Part shown: positions 17,201-25,300 of the stretch, piece by piece | Numbering within the stretch: position 1 is the stretch's first letter | How the letters are laid out: each line of letters opens with the position of its first letter | Assembly: GCA_963697695.1 (NCBI GenBank) | Contig: OY969094.1 | Span: forward strand, 1,798,001-1,862,000 | From: VRUE01 sp963697695 | Lineage (GTDB): Bacteria; Actinomycetota; Thermoleophilia; Solirubrobacterales; 70-9 | Reading direction: 5' to 3' | DNA length: 64,000 bases | Notes under the pieces: model-generated | Seen by the model: the letters and a program-made list of their open reading frames with translations, nothing else | Told to the model about the DNA's origin: nothing | Databases searched by the model: none | Made by a program: the position numbers and the translations under genes

Positions 17201-17566
17201 ATAAAGCGCCCCAGCCTCCATGCATGCATACTGGACTGCTGGGATTGGAGTTCCAAGGTCATCCCCGGCATCATCCGTAAGACCACTTAGGTCCCGCACA
17301 AGCTCGAGTGCCTCTGCGGCGACGAACGCACATCCCTTAGTGAACTCCGAGGAAAAGTCCCCGTGAAAGACTGCTTCAAGCTCGAGGGCCGTGGCCAAAC
17401 GCCGAACGTCAGCAAGACGTTTGCCGTCGACTTGATCGGCACCCAAATCTCGAATCGAGACGATATCTACGAATGCACCCGTCAATAGGCGCCGAATCTC
17501 GTCGGGGCCTAGTTCCTCCACCTCGGGTAGATGCTCCAGCAAGCTGTCAATTCGAGCGTCGAACAT
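14258..17566 (-). CDS. Ski2-like DEAD/DEAH helicase, HamB/AbpB-like
   Basis: 1102 residues. Helicase motifs are visible: Walker A in VPTGAGKSS (about 305-313), TPTNALASQ, the DEAD-box variant DECH (410-413), MLSALLAN as motif III, and a second RecA domain with FATSTLAQGLNLPATAVVIGG and motif VI NAIGRAGRA. The first 280 residues are helical and unassigned; the C-terminal 400 residues fit a Ski2-type helical region. It starts right after the stop of the upstream nuclease-like gene (TGA then ATG), so they form a two-gene operon in the nuclease-first order of Hachiman (hamA-hamB) and AbpAB systems. Base composition is clearly lower in GC than the surroundings, suggesting transfer. The exact system name needs a profile search. 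Confidence 0.75.
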   Translation of the reverse strand: MFDARIDSLLEHLPEVEELGPDEIRRLLTGAFVDIVSIRDLGADQVDGKRLADVRRLATALELEAVFHGDFSSEFTKGCAFVAAEALELVRDLSGLTDDAGDDLGTPIPAVQYACMEAGALYLISGFDANAAVAARGIDPQSIEAGNLPEAPAAAQAAESIGALLELREPRRSDDLTPPEGLRLSDRLRWEIWRRISDAVGDHVAWLLTGGDHRARDPSERLETLSKRLDEAGVDADASHLANLLGAACRATSGRALHSLSDNGDGTFAAYIKRRARRRPLLWPAAAEYAAGALTGEPRHAVVAVPTGAGKSSVAELGIAATLDQGWTLYLTPTNALASQVTRDLSSLFGDIEGIAVRGFLGGAEFTTLSEESIADVQERQVLVMTPEKCSLALRQTPESFENLGLLVMDECHLLGAQGSRGVTAELTVSAVLDKTPHVRVIMLSALLANSEEIGEWIGRATRTQSQVITTPWRPTRTLRAVMGIDTDRAEQPFQEARTILDGDPGRRRKEFEAPVNLLASYQGAWKTLDSADYAVLPGSFSVELKAERQKDGEIRAPRGGYVNQAAGRVTYQLANAGERVLTFLPKNKHYSFSVARDLPDLEPRPNLNSKPETVSALLDLTDYELGIKSLLRGLIDRGIAVHTAAMLPDEQRASELSFLSGQARAIFATSTLAQGLNLPATAVVIGGTEIGDARHLPPEVRIEKTRSDLLNAIGRAGRAYVAARSIGVVIPQKWVPITADPNPEAARERAPFLEYPDASTTVNSQIQALIRTTLNDPQVQLNGLTEEELATFTFLASNKADEGQAVLRNSFGAFREAMSDSEALDVSEVINRVGREFVESAEAPEWIVEASRIAGVGLPTTAGLLAAVNAVGETVTEDISGWRGIFVSALSRMTPQLVVPMLPKQNFERTRMAALVNMESTATDWTNAINALDSTLALWMGGTSIDEIVEAALLKDRGNPGRSSGNPLPKMITLTDKGFGFGISRLAGALAALYVVANESDEDDLPKLSDVERKALDLFPLAVRFGCDDLASIAWFRWGFRRRRIAHLLADELPPPDGLSGDNLAKWIIEARLGLMTGETEGLIGPEATQLVSALRFADRA

Positions 17567-18430
17567 TCAGGGGAGGAGCTCGATCTGTGCTGAGCGAATC
17601 TCGTTGGACACCTTGTCGAAGAACGGGTGGAAATACTCAAGCTTCAGGTCCACCACTCGCTTGTGACTTTGAGGGGGTTTCAGCTCACCCAGTCCTGGAT
17701 GGTCGGCTGTCAGGTCGACCGGCGCGCCGTGGACAACAATGGGTAGGTAGCAGCATCTGTGACGCCAGATGGCAGTCGCGAACCCCAGGCCAATCTCCTC
17801 GGGAAGCACATCCTTAAGCGCCTGAAGCTCTTGGCGGACTTCTACTCCTCGTTTGCCTGCGTCGAGCGAGAAGAAAAAGTCGACCGCTTCGGCTAGGCGG
17901 TCCGAACCGTAGTCATTCGATGTCTTTGCCTCACCGATGAAGGGAACTGCATCGCCATCCTCGTCGTAGATCCCGATTACGTCAATACCTTGTCGATGAG
18001 GAACCGGGTGAGGCTGCTTCAAGGCCTCAGTCCGTCCGAGAAGGCAAGCGGTAGCGCCTCGCTTTCGGAGTACCAGCAGGGCATGTGCCAATACCTCAGC
18101 AATATATGGATTTCGCACAGTGTCGCGAAAGCGTAAGCCAACATCATCACGAAACTCGTTAGTTGCACCAACAACTCGCTCGATGTGATGGCGAACTTCG
18201 CTACTGATGTCGGTATCTACGTCTAGAAGCTCTTTGCTCAGTGCTGCATCTCGGCCAACTGCTCCAGACAACACTCCTACGAAATACCGACCAAGCGCTG
18301 GAGGCACCTCCTCGTTTTCGAGATCTGCCGCCTGTATTGCAATATGGGTAGTGGGTCCAGGACTCTCGTCGAGAAGAAGGTGCTGATCCAGGCAGGTCAA
18401 CGCGTTCTCGATAATTTCCAACGGGTCCAT
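17567..18430 (-). CDS. PD-(D/E)xK nuclease-like protein, HamA/AbpA-like (DUF1837-type)
   Basis: 287 residues. The C-terminal half contains a nuclease-like core: NPYIAEVLAHALL (about 107-119), GIDVIGIYDE with D150, and FIGEAKTS with E167 and K169, the D-(x)n-E-x-K pattern. This, with a directly following Ski2-like helicase gene, matches the architecture of Hachiman HamA (DUF1837) and AbpA. In Hachiman the nuclease-helicase complex senses damaged or phage DNA and degrades DNA. Family membership is inferred from pattern and context. ATG 18430 opens the operon; upstream are about 200 gene-free bases. Confidence 0.6.
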   Translation of the reverse strand: MDPLEIIENALTCLDQHLLLDESPGPTTHIAIQAADLENEEVPPALGRYFVGVLSGAVGRDAALSKELLDVDTDISSEVRHHIERVVGATNEFRDDVGLRFRDTVRNPYIAEVLAHALLVLRKRGATACLLGRTEALKQPHPVPHRQGIDVIGIYDEDGDAVPFIGEAKTSNDYGSDRLAEAVDFFFSLDAGKRGVEVRQELQALKDVLPEEIGLGFATAIWRHRCCYLPIVVHGAPVDLTADHPGLGELKPPQSHKRVVDLKLEYFHPFFDKVSNEIRSAQIELLP

Positions 18431-18561
18431 GGCGCGTGAGTTTAGCTAGATACTCAAACTTGATAGAGCAAGCGTGCCTGGAGTCTTTTGTTGGACTTAG
18501 GTCGCGGCGATCCCGTGGCAGAGTCGTCGTAGAACTTAGCCAGCGCGTGACATTGTGCCGG

Positions 18562-18586
18562 CTGCGCGAGAGTGGCTCTCGCGCAG
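18562..18586. repeat. Perfect 11-bp hairpin in a 209-base gene-free gap
   Basis: CTGCGCGAGAG, loop TGG, then the exact complement. It lies between the nuclease-like gene (start 18430) and the convergent-side end of the membrane-protein gene (18640), at the edge of the low-GC insert. It could end minus-strand transcription from 18640, although no U-tract follows. The rest of 18431-18639 shows no gene, and no copy of the tRNA-Asp 3' end could be seen in it. Confidence 0.5.
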
Positions 18587-18639
18587 TACGATTTGTTTCC
18601 CTTACCTCGTATCAAACGTTAACTCGACGTAAGGACTAT

Positions 18640-19176
18640 CTATTCTTCGCTGGCCGTCTCTGTGTATTTCTGAACCAATGCCATGGTTTCGGCTGAGCGG
18701 GTTTGGAGGGTTTCGCTGGCTTGCTCGAACTTCTCGGGGTCGGGTTTGGGGGGATCGCCTACGGGGAGGCCGGCGTAGTTGTCCCAGATGGTGATCTGCT
18801 CGAAGAAGTTCATGAAGGCGATCTCGACCTGGACGAGGTTGGAGAGGGCGGTTTGGGTCTTGTCGATGGCGCCGGTGATGAAGACGGCGACAAAGGTGGC
18901 GGCGCCGAGGCCGCTAAAGGCCAGGGTGCCCAGCTTGTCGCCGGCGAAGAAGGCTCCGTAGACGGAGGAGGTCGCGAAGAGGGTGAGGCCGACGACGAAC
19001 ATGGCGATGCACATGTAAGTGATCGCCTTGTAGGACCGTGTTGCGTTGCCAAGGGTGCTCTCGAGGACCTGGGCGGTCTCGGTGCCGAGCTTGATCAGGC
19101 GCTCGGCCTGGGCGGCGGCCACCTTCTGTTGCAGCAGCAACTGCTCCTGCGAAATGTCCTGACTGGTCACCTCCAC
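18640..19176 (-). CDS. Two-helix membrane protein of unknown function
   Basis: 178 residues. A helical, probably coiled N-terminal segment (about 5-45, many Gln/Glu/Ala) precedes two transmembrane helices (about 52-72 and 82-103, separated by a short GAFFAGDKLG turn) and another helical C-terminal part ending in a Glu-rich tail. The layout resembles small membrane modules such as the TRADD-N-associated membrane domain, but I cannot confirm this by eye. It is unlike a transporter or enzyme. It borders the low-GC insert, though its own GC is ordinary. Confidence 0.7.
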   Translation of the reverse strand: MEVTSQDISQEQLLLQQKVAAAQAERLIKLGTETAQVLESTLGNATRSYKAITYMCIAMFVVGLTLFATSSVYGAFFAGDKLGTLAFSGLGAATFVAVFITGAIDKTQTALSNLVQVEIAFMNFFEQITIWDNYAGLPVGDPPKPDPEKFEQASETLQTRSAETMALVQKYTETASEE

Positions 19177-19193
19177 GGGCGAGCGAGACTATC

Positions 19194-19673
19194 TCAGCCG
19201 AGCGAACGCAGGTCAGCTTCGGAAAGGAAGCTGGAAGCCCGGCGCCATTCGCGCTGGAGCTTCGGTTCGACCGAGGTTGAGTTGCAGCCGGCGGTGGCGA
19301 GGCAGTCGCCCCAGGTGTTAGCGGCGGCGATGTAGCGGTTGAGGGCTCGCTCGCTGGGGGTTGCCGCCGATATGACGCAGTCGATGGCGAGGGTGTCGAC
19401 CGGGACCTCGTCGTAGGCGGCCTTCACTTTGCGAACGTCGTAGACGTACCGTTCGTAGCTGAGGCCGAAGGCGAGGCGGCGGCGCAGGGTGTTGAGGGAG
19501 CGGAGGAGGCCACCCAGCTGGTCCTTGCACTGGGCGTTGGAGGCCGAGGCCTTGGCGGGTGCTGGGCGCTGGAGACCCGAATTCCTCTCCGCCGAAGCCG
19601 GCTCGTCTCCACCGCAGGAGGCCATCGTCAGCATCGCGATACCGATCAATATGGTGCCGCCGAGCCTGGCCAA
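19194..19673 (-). CDS. Predicted lipoprotein, unknown function
   Basis: About 159 residues from a TTG start at 19673, giving a short signal with lipobox LTMASC and a mature cysteine at about residue 20. The remaining sequence is helical with a cysteine pair (CKDQL, IDCV) and a later pair (GDCLATAGCN). No family recognised. An ATG at 19634 would leave too short a signal, and a longer frame starting at 19763 overlaps the divergent SGNH gene. The start lies 20 bases from the oppositely oriented ATG 19694, so the two genes share a very tight divergent promoter region. Confidence 0.65.
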   Translation of the reverse strand: MARLGGTILIGIAMLTMASCGGDEPASAERNSGLQRPAPAKASASNAQCKDQLGGLLRSLNTLRRRLAFGLSYERYVYDVRKVKAAYDEVPVDTLAIDCVISAATPSERALNRYIAAANTWGDCLATAGCNSTSVEPKLQREWRRASSFLSEADLRSLG

Positions 19674-19693
19674 GACGGCGTAGTCTAGGCCCG

Positions 19694-20470
19694 ATGCGGA
19701 GAGCGGGGAAGTCGATCGTCGCCGCCATCGCGACGCTGCTCGTCCTTGCCGGCTTCGCGCCATCGGCAGGCGCGCAGGGCGAGGTGCTCGTCGTCGGCGA
19801 CAGCCTCGAGGAGCTCACATCTCCCTACTTGAAGAGGTACCTGCCGGGCGTGCCCCTGACCATCAACGCGGTCGGCGGCTACAACAGCTACCAGATCTTC
19901 GACCTGTTCCAGGAAAGCTACGACCCCTCCCAGTCCGTGATCGTCTTCGACGCCGGGACCAACGACAACCCGGCCTATCCCGAGATCCTTGCGGGAAATC
20001 TGGCCGCCGTCGCCCGTACCGTCGGCTCACGCTGCATGGTCGTGCCGACCATCCACGGCCTTACAGTGAATGGCATCGGCAACGACGGCAAGAACAGGGT
20101 GGTCGAAGAATTCGCCACCTCGCGTCCGGGCACGGCGGTGCCCGATTGGGCCGGGGCCGTCGCCACACATCCCGAGCTGATGCAACCCGACAACCTGCAC
20201 CCGATTCCGGCCGGCGCCGACCTCCGGGCCCAGCTGATCGCGCAGGGGGTCCAGGAATGCCTTGCGGGTTCGGTGTCCGCCTCCAGCTCCGCCCAGTCCC
20301 AGGCGCCTACCCTGGAGTCCGGCCCGGAACTGGCTCCGGTCGGTAGGTTTGCGAGGCGGCAGGCTGCGGTGATGCAGACGATCGTCTCGGGAATCGCGCG
20401 TCGCTTCGCTGTGCGGATGGCCGAGCGGGAACCGTCCCTTGCAGTGTTGGCGGCAGTAGCGCTTCGCTAG
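19694..20470 (+). CDS. Secreted SGNH-hydrolase-like protein
   Basis: 258 residues with a signal peptide (about 1-29, ending SAGAQ) and an SGNH-type fold: VVGDSLEE with the block I serine, FDAGTNDN with the block III asparagine, and DNLHPIP with the block V Asp/His. Such proteins remove acyl groups or transfer them on cell-surface glycans. The C-terminal 60 residues look disordered. The same type of domain is fused to the acyltransferase encoded 28 bases downstream, suggesting joint work on O-acylation of an envelope polymer. Confidence 0.75.
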   Translation: MRRAGKSIVAAIATLLVLAGFAPSAGAQGEVLVVGDSLEELTSPYLKRYLPGVPLTINAVGGYNSYQIFDLFQESYDPSQSVIVFDAGTNDNPAYPEILAGNLAAVARTVGSRCMVVPTIHGLTVNGIGNDGKNRVVEEFATSRPGTAVPDWAGAVATHPELMQPDNLHPIPAGADLRAQLIAQGVQECLAGSVSASSSAQSQAPTLESGPELAPVGRFARRQAAVMQTIVSGIARRFAVRMAEREPSLAVLAAVALR

Positions 20471-20497
20471 AGAACGAATTGACCACACCCAGTCGCA

Positions 20498-22453
20498 ATG
20501 CCTGAACCGATTCGCCGTGGACAGCGGTACATGCCGGGCCTCGACGGCCTGCGCGCGATCGCGGTCCTCGGCGTCATCGCCTACCACCTCGGATTCGGGT
20601 GGGCGCAGGGCGGGCTGCTCGGCGTCGGTGTGTTCTTCACCCTCAGCGGCTACCTGATCACGGACATCCTGCTGACCCAGCAGCGGCGCGGCGGGATCAA
20701 ACTGAAGTCCTTCTGGATGGCGCGCGCGAGGCGGCTGCTGCCGGCCCTCTTCGTGATGCTGATCGTGGTGACGGCCTGGGTCACCGTAATCGGCCCGCAC
20801 CAGCCCGCCGATTTCAGGAGTGCCGTGCTCAGCGCCGTCGGCTACATCAACAACTGGTGGCTGATCTTCCACGACGTCTCCTACTTCGCCCGCTTCGCGC
20901 CACCCTCACCGCTGAACCACCTCTGGTCGCTCTCGGTGGAGGAGCAGTTCTACATCGTCTGGCCCTTCCTGCTGCTGCTCGGGATCCGTCTCGTGCCGGA
21001 AGAGAAGTACACGGGCGGGGTGCGCTTTCGCCTCGCCGGCGTGACCCTCGGCGCGGCCGCGGCGTCGGCGATCCTGATGGCCATCCTCTACAGCCCGTCG
21101 CTGGACCCCTCCCGGGTCTACTACGGGACCGACACCCGTGCCCTCGAGCTGCTTGCCGGCGCGGCGCTGGCGATGGTCTGGCCGAGCCGCCAGCTTCGTG
21201 CCGACATCCCGCCCCCCGCGCGGCGCACGATCGAGATCGCCGGCGTCGTCGGCCTGATCGGTATTGCGCTGATGTTCTGGAAAGTCGAGGAGTTCTCACC
21301 CTTCCTCTATCGCGGCGGCTTCACGCTGTTGGCCCTGGTCTCGGTCCTGGCGGTCGCATCGCTCGCCCATCCCGCCTCCAGACTCGGCCCGATAGTCGGC
21401 TGCAAGCCGATGCGCTGGATCGGCGAGCGCTCCTACGGCATCTACCTGTGGCACATGCCGATCATCGTGCTGACCACTCCCGAGGGCGCGCACGGCACGG
21501 ACCTGCTGCGAGCCGCGCTGCAGGTCGCCGCGATCCTCGGGATCTCCGAGCTCTCGTGGAGGTACGTCGAGGACCCTGTTCGCCACGGCGCCCTGGGCCG
21601 GCTCTGGAGACGCTGGAAAGCGGGTGAGTTCCGGGTTGACGCGGTCTCCCGCGGGCAGTGGGCGGCCGCGGGGAGCATCGGCCTGGTCCTAGTGATGGCC
21701 TTTGCCGGCCTGGCCGGGGTCGGGGTTTCGAGCGAGTCGAAGGCGGCGAGCTCGGACCCCGTCTCGAAGACGGTGAAGGCGAAGGCGACCGCCGCCGATG
21801 CCTTCACGGTGAGCTGCGAAGGCGTCGTCCACATCGGCGACTCGACCTCGGAGGGCCTCGTGTCTTCGGAATACCTGCCGGACCCCAAGCAGCTGATCAG
21901 CGCCCAGTACGCGCGGGTCGGTGCCACCACCCAGAACCTCGACGTCTCCGGCGCCCGCTCGATCTACGAGAACTTCGAAGGCAACCCGAACGCCCAGGAA
22001 GCCGCGGAAGCCTGGAGGAACGAAGGCTTCAAAGGCTGCTGGGTGCTCGCCCTGGGTACCAACGAGGCCGCCAACGTCGCTGCCGGCTCGACGATCGGCT
22101 ACGACGAACGCATCGACAACATGATGTCGACGATCGGCGAAGAACCGGTGATGTGGGTCAACGTGAAGTCACTCGAGACCACGGGCCCCTACGCGGAGGA
22201 CAACATGAAGGCCTGGGACGAGGCACTGCTCCATGCCTGCGATCGCTACCCCTACATGCGGATCTACGACTGGGCCGCGGACGTGAAGGACCAGTGGTTC
22301 ATCCCGGACGGGATCCACTTCACGACCCCGGGCTACGCCGCGCGCGGCCGGATGATCGCCGACGCCATGCTGGAAGCGTTTCCGGCCTCCGAGAAACTGG
22401 AGATGGCGGACAGCGACAACTGCGTCGTCACCGGCGAGCCGCCGTCGCTTTAG
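20498..22453 (+). CDS. Acyltransferase 3 (OafA/YrhL-type) with C-terminal SGNH domain
   Basis: 651 residues. The N-terminal part (about 10-400) is a multi-pass acyltransferase-3 domain: GLDGLRAIAVLGVIAYH with the conserved histidine, GGLLGVGVFFTLSGYLIT, RRLLPAL, NHLWSLSVEEQFY and GERSYGIYLWHMP. After a linker, residues about 440-640 form an SGNH domain with HIGDSTSEGL (Ser), LGTNEA (Asn) and DGIHF (Asp/His). Such fusions carry acyl groups across the membrane and attach them to wall glycans, for example peptidoglycan or capsule. The stop overlaps the convergent SpoIID-like gene by 4 bases. Confidence 0.9.
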   Translation: MPEPIRRGQRYMPGLDGLRAIAVLGVIAYHLGFGWAQGGLLGVGVFFTLSGYLITDILLTQQRRGGIKLKSFWMARARRLLPALFVMLIVVTAWVTVIGPHQPADFRSAVLSAVGYINNWWLIFHDVSYFARFAPPSPLNHLWSLSVEEQFYIVWPFLLLLGIRLVPEEKYTGGVRFRLAGVTLGAAAASAILMAILYSPSLDPSRVYYGTDTRALELLAGAALAMVWPSRQLRADIPPPARRTIEIAGVVGLIGIALMFWKVEEFSPFLYRGGFTLLALVSVLAVASLAHPASRLGPIVGCKPMRWIGERSYGIYLWHMPIIVLTTPEGAHGTDLLRAALQVAAILGISELSWRYVEDPVRHGALGRLWRRWKAGEFRVDAVSRGQWAAAGSIGLVLVMAFAGLAGVGVSSESKAASSDPVSKTVKAKATAADAFTVSCEGVVHIGDSTSEGLVSSEYLPDPKQLISAQYARVGATTQNLDVSGARSIYENFEGNPNAQEAAEAWRNEGFKGCWVLALGTNEAANVAAGSTIGYDERIDNMMSTIGEEPVMWVNVKSLETTGPYAEDNMKAWDEALLHACDRYPYMRIYDWAADVKDQWFIPDGIHFTTPGYAARGRMIADAMLEAFPASEKLEMADSDNCVVTGEPPSL

Positions 22454-23556
22454 CCGGCGACCTTGCTGAAGAACGCCCAGCGGTCATAGAGGCCCAGCGC
22501 CGCCGCGAGGGCGTCGCCCCGGATCGTCGTCGTGCCGCCGCTGCCGATCAGCTGGGCGTAGTCGATGCGGGGCGAGTCGCCGCGCTTGGTCACCCTGATC
22601 CCGCGCAGGCCGCCCTGCAGGTAGGGACCGAGCCGGGAGTTCATTTCAGCCTGCGAGAAGTGGACCGTCCAGCGGTGCTGGGGCGAGTAGTAGTCATAAG
22701 GGTCGTCGACGCTCTGCAGATAGGGGACGTCCGGGGCGCCGAGGAAGCCCGACTCGGTGCGGCCGCCCGATGAAGAGAAGTAGGTCGTTTGGGCGACCTG
22801 GCCCTGGAAGGTCGCCACCTGGCTCTTGGTCGCCTGGACGGCGCGGTCGGTGCGTGCGGTCTCCAGTTCGACCCCGCCGTAGATCTGGGTGCGGGTGTCC
22901 GGGTAGAGGTCGAAGTCCTCACCGCCGACGTCGGTCGAGAGGGCGATCGACCGCGCCGCTACCGCGAACGTCTTCAGTGTCTCCATCGGCCATTCCGGTG
23001 GGACCTCTCCCGGCACCGAGCCGCGCGCGTAGTTGTTGACGTTGACACTGTTGACCACGTTCAGCCCGGAGCCGCCGGCTGGGACCGCCTCGAGCGCGCC
23101 GCGGTAGGCCCCGACGCCGGCGATCTGGACGATCCCGTTGCTGTCCGCGTGGAGCCGAGGACCGCAGCGGGCGAGCAATTTCCCCGAGCTGGAGAGGAGC
23201 TGCACCGAGGAGCCGCGGCGGTGAGCCCTGTATGAGCGGGAGGGATCCAGCTCCCGGCCACAGGCCGCCGTCGCCCGGGTGAAGCCGACGTCGGAAGAGG
23301 AGACGTCGAGCAGGACGCGCACCAGCGGCGCTCGCGGCAACCTGGTCAGCTCGATCCCCTGGAAGTAGTGACCGAGGATCTGCCGGTAGTTCGCCCCGTG
23401 CTTGCCGAACCCGTAGGCGCCGTAGGCGCTCAACCCGACCCCGTGGCCGAAGCCGGCGCCTTTTACCACCCAGGTGACTGCGCCCCTGGCGGCGGATGGA
23501 CCGGCGAGGACGGCTACGAGGATCGCGCCCAGGACTGCGGTCCGCACTCGGCTCAT
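22450..23556 (-). CDS. SpoIID/LytB domain secreted protein
   Basis: 368 residues with a signal peptide (about 1-26) and a SpoIID domain marked by VNVNNYARGSVPGEVPPEW and METLKTFAVAARSIAL, then TYFSSSGGRTESG. SpoIID in Bacillus is a peptidoglycan lytic transglycosylase needed for engulfment; homologues in non-sporulating actinobacteria are taken to act on the wall, but the role is not defined. The N-terminal GAGFGHGVGLSAYGAYG is also typical of the family. No sporulation genes are in view. Confidence 0.88.
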   Translation of the reverse strand: MSRVRTAVLGAILVAVLAGPSAARGAVTWVVKGAGFGHGVGLSAYGAYGFGKHGANYRQILGHYFQGIELTRLPRAPLVRVLLDVSSSDVGFTRATAACGRELDPSRSYRAHRRGSSVQLLSSSGKLLARCGPRLHADSNGIVQIAGVGAYRGALEAVPAGGSGLNVVNSVNVNNYARGSVPGEVPPEWPMETLKTFAVAARSIALSTDVGGEDFDLYPDTRTQIYGGVELETARTDRAVQATKSQVATFQGQVAQTTYFSSSGGRTESGFLGAPDVPYLQSVDDPYDYYSPQHRWTVHFSQAEMNSRLGPYLQGGLRGIRVTKRGDSPRIDYAQLIGSGGTTTIRGDALAAALGLYDRWAFFSKVAG

Positions 23557-23592
23557 CCGCGCCGAGGATACCCGCGCGCTTCCCGGCGGAGG

Positions 23593-23982
23593 CTAGTTCG
23601 ACCGCGGTGCGTAACGGTTGTGCAGCATCAGGCCGTTGCCGTCCGGGTCCCTGAAGTGGGCCATGTGGCAGACCCCCGAGTCCATCGTGTCGGCAGCGAA
23701 GCTGACCCCGCGCGACTCGAGCTCGGCGCGAGCGGCTTCGACGTCGTCGACGTGAAGGGCGATCGGGTGGGTGTGGGGTTGGAACTCGATCCCGAACGCC
23801 TCCGATTCGATCACGCTGATCGTCAGGCTGCCGGTCTCGAACTCGGCCCCGGGCATTTTCCCGTAGCGGGCGGAGCACGGCAGCCCCAAAGTGGTGCCGT
23901 AGAACTCCACCGCCGCGTCGAAGTCCTTGGTCGGAACCGTGACGAAGTCGACGCCGCGGACGAGTGGGGCAGGTGAGTCCAT
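23593..23982 (-). CDS. VOC (glyoxalase/dioxygenase-fold) protein
   Basis: 129 residues with the paired beta-alpha-beta-beta-beta modules of the vicinal oxygen chelate fold: FVTVPTKDFDAAVEFYGTTLGL at the start, HPIALHVDDVEAARAELESRGV in the middle and FRDPDGNGLMLHNRY at the end. Metal ligands cannot be fixed by eye; H in the middle segment is one candidate. Substrate unknown. ATG 23982 was chosen because the domain begins there; the frame is open for another 34 codons upstream without domain sequence. Confidence 0.85.
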   Translation of the reverse strand: MDSPAPLVRGVDFVTVPTKDFDAAVEFYGTTLGLPCSARYGKMPGAEFETGSLTISVIESEAFGIEFQPHTHPIALHVDDVEAARAELESRGVSFAADTMDSGVCHMAHFRDPDGNGLMLHNRYAPRSN

Positions 23983-24052
23983 GGCGACGAATGTACCCGG
24001 TCTGGCTGACTCCGAGGTAGGCTGCTGCGACCGGTTCCGAGAGGAGGAGTGC

Positions 24053-24325
24053 ATGGCGGTCAAGCTGCATCGCTGTTCGACCATGTGGGTAAAGGTCGGC
24101 GCGCATCCGTGCTGGAAGGTGCAGAAGGCGCTGGACGAAGCGGGGGTCGACTACGAGATCGTCAAGCACCCATCTTTCCCACGCGGCAGGCGAATCGAGT
24201 ACATCGAGCTGATCAAAGGCGGAGAAAACGCCCTGCCGGCGATCGAGCTCGAAGACGGCACGCTGATCCGCGAAGAGTCGAAGGACCTGGCGGCACGGAT
24301 TCGCGAGGGGCGGCTCGGTATCTAG
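24053..24325 (+). CDS. Glutaredoxin/GST-N-like thioredoxin-fold protein
   Basis: 90 residues from ATG 24053, which has an excellent GAGGAGGAG ribosome-binding site. The sequence (AHPCWKVQKALDEAGVDYEIVKHP, then LPAIELEDGTLIREESKDLAARI) matches the N-terminal thioredoxin-like domain of glutathione S-transferases, with one cysteine at the usual active-site turn. The C-terminal helical domain of GSTs is missing, so this is a stand-alone domain of unknown partner. Its end overlaps the convergent methyltransferase gene by 4 bases. Confidence 0.75.
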   Translation: MAVKLHRCSTMWVKVGAHPCWKVQKALDEAGVDYEIVKHPSFPRGRRIEYIELIKGGENALPAIELEDGTLIREESKDLAARIREGRLGI

Positions 24326-25140
24326 TCGCGCTCGCGCTTGCGAGCGATGAAGACCATCTTGGTGTGAACCGCCTCGTCCAGCGGCTGGCGCAGGATGCCG
24401 TCGAGCTCCATGCCGAAGACATCGAGGCACTCGAGGCCGACACGGTTCAAGACCTCGATCACCTCCTCCGCCGGGAAATGTCGCTGGCGGTGGACGTGGG
24501 CCGTTACCTCGCCACTTCCCTTGCCGGTGTTCGGATCGAGCTCCTCGATCTCGAAGCGCGCCTCGCTGATCGCGCCTGACTCTACGTCCGGCGCTCCCTG
24601 ACCGCGCCAGACGAGCCTCCTTCCGCGGCGCTCGACCACGATGGTCTCGGCGAAGAACGTGCGGTAGGCACGCAGTGCGTTGAGGTCGAACAGCAGCAGG
24701 CCGGTGCCGGCCAGGTTGTGACCCATCCCGGCCAGGGCGAGTTCGATCTCCTCGACCTCGAGCAGGTAGTTGACCGCGTCGTTGAGGGCCCAGACGAGGT
24801 CGAACTCGCCGAAGTCCGGCAGCTCGCGCATGTCGGCGAGCGAGAGGCGGACTGCGTCCCCTGCCTTGGCCCGTGCCAGCTCCAGCATCGAGGCCGAGAT
24901 GTCGCAGGCGGTCACCTCCCAGCCCCACTTGAGCATCGGCAGGAAGCTCTTGCCGGTGCCGCAGCCTACGTCGAGCAACCGCCTTCCGGTCAAGCCGTGC
25001 CGCTCCAGTGCGACCCCCAGGTCGGCCAGCCACGCCTCGACTTCGTAGTCGGCGGTGAAGTCGTCATAGACCGAAGCGATCGCCTCGTAGGCCCGCTCGG
25101 CTCCCTCACCGCTCCCCTTGAACCCCGAGACCACCACCAT
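24322..25140 (-). CDS. Class I SAM-dependent methyltransferase
   Basis: 272 residues. The SAM-binding motif I is LLDVGCGTGKSFLPML (about 55-70), followed by VTACDISASMLELA, a motif II acidic residue (CD), and FDLVWALNDAVNYLLE. It lacks features that would specify a substrate. The N-terminal YEAIASVYDDFTADY is common in small-molecule methyltransferases. The start (ATG 25140) has no clear Shine-Dalgarno; the 100-base AT-rich gap upstream would contain the promoters for this gene and the divergent sigma-factor gene. Confidence 0.85.
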   Translation of the reverse strand: MVVVSGFKGSGEGAERAYEAIASVYDDFTADYEVEAWLADLGVALERHGLTGRRLLDVGCGTGKSFLPMLKWGWEVTACDISASMLELARAKAGDAVRLSLADMRELPDFGEFDLVWALNDAVNYLLEVEEIELALAGMGHNLAGTGLLLFDLNALRAYRTFFAETIVVERRGRRLVWRGQGAPDVESGAISEARFEIEELDPNTGKGSGEVTAHVHRQRHFPAEEVIEVLNRVGLECLDVFGMELDGILRQPLDEAVHTKMVFIARKRERD

Positions 25141-25300
25141 GAAAAGGAGAACTGTCCATTGATAAAAATAGTTTCAGCAATAAAATCTACCCGTCTGTTT
25201 TTTGGCTTAGTAACGTTGACCAATCAGCGTTCCGATCACTCAGGGTGGAGGACTGGATGACGGCTGGGAGTGGGATGAGGCCCACCGCATCTGCCTGCGC

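Noticed and set aside
18431..18639. Possible attachment-site duplicate of the tRNA-Asp 3' end
   Set aside because: I compared GGTTCGAGTCCCGTCGCTCC with this gap and saw no repeat longer than a few bases; no integrase gene is present either.
22919..25033. 704-codon open frame on the minus strand
   Set aside because: It spans three well supported genes in other frames and gives an Arg/Gly-rich product without domains.
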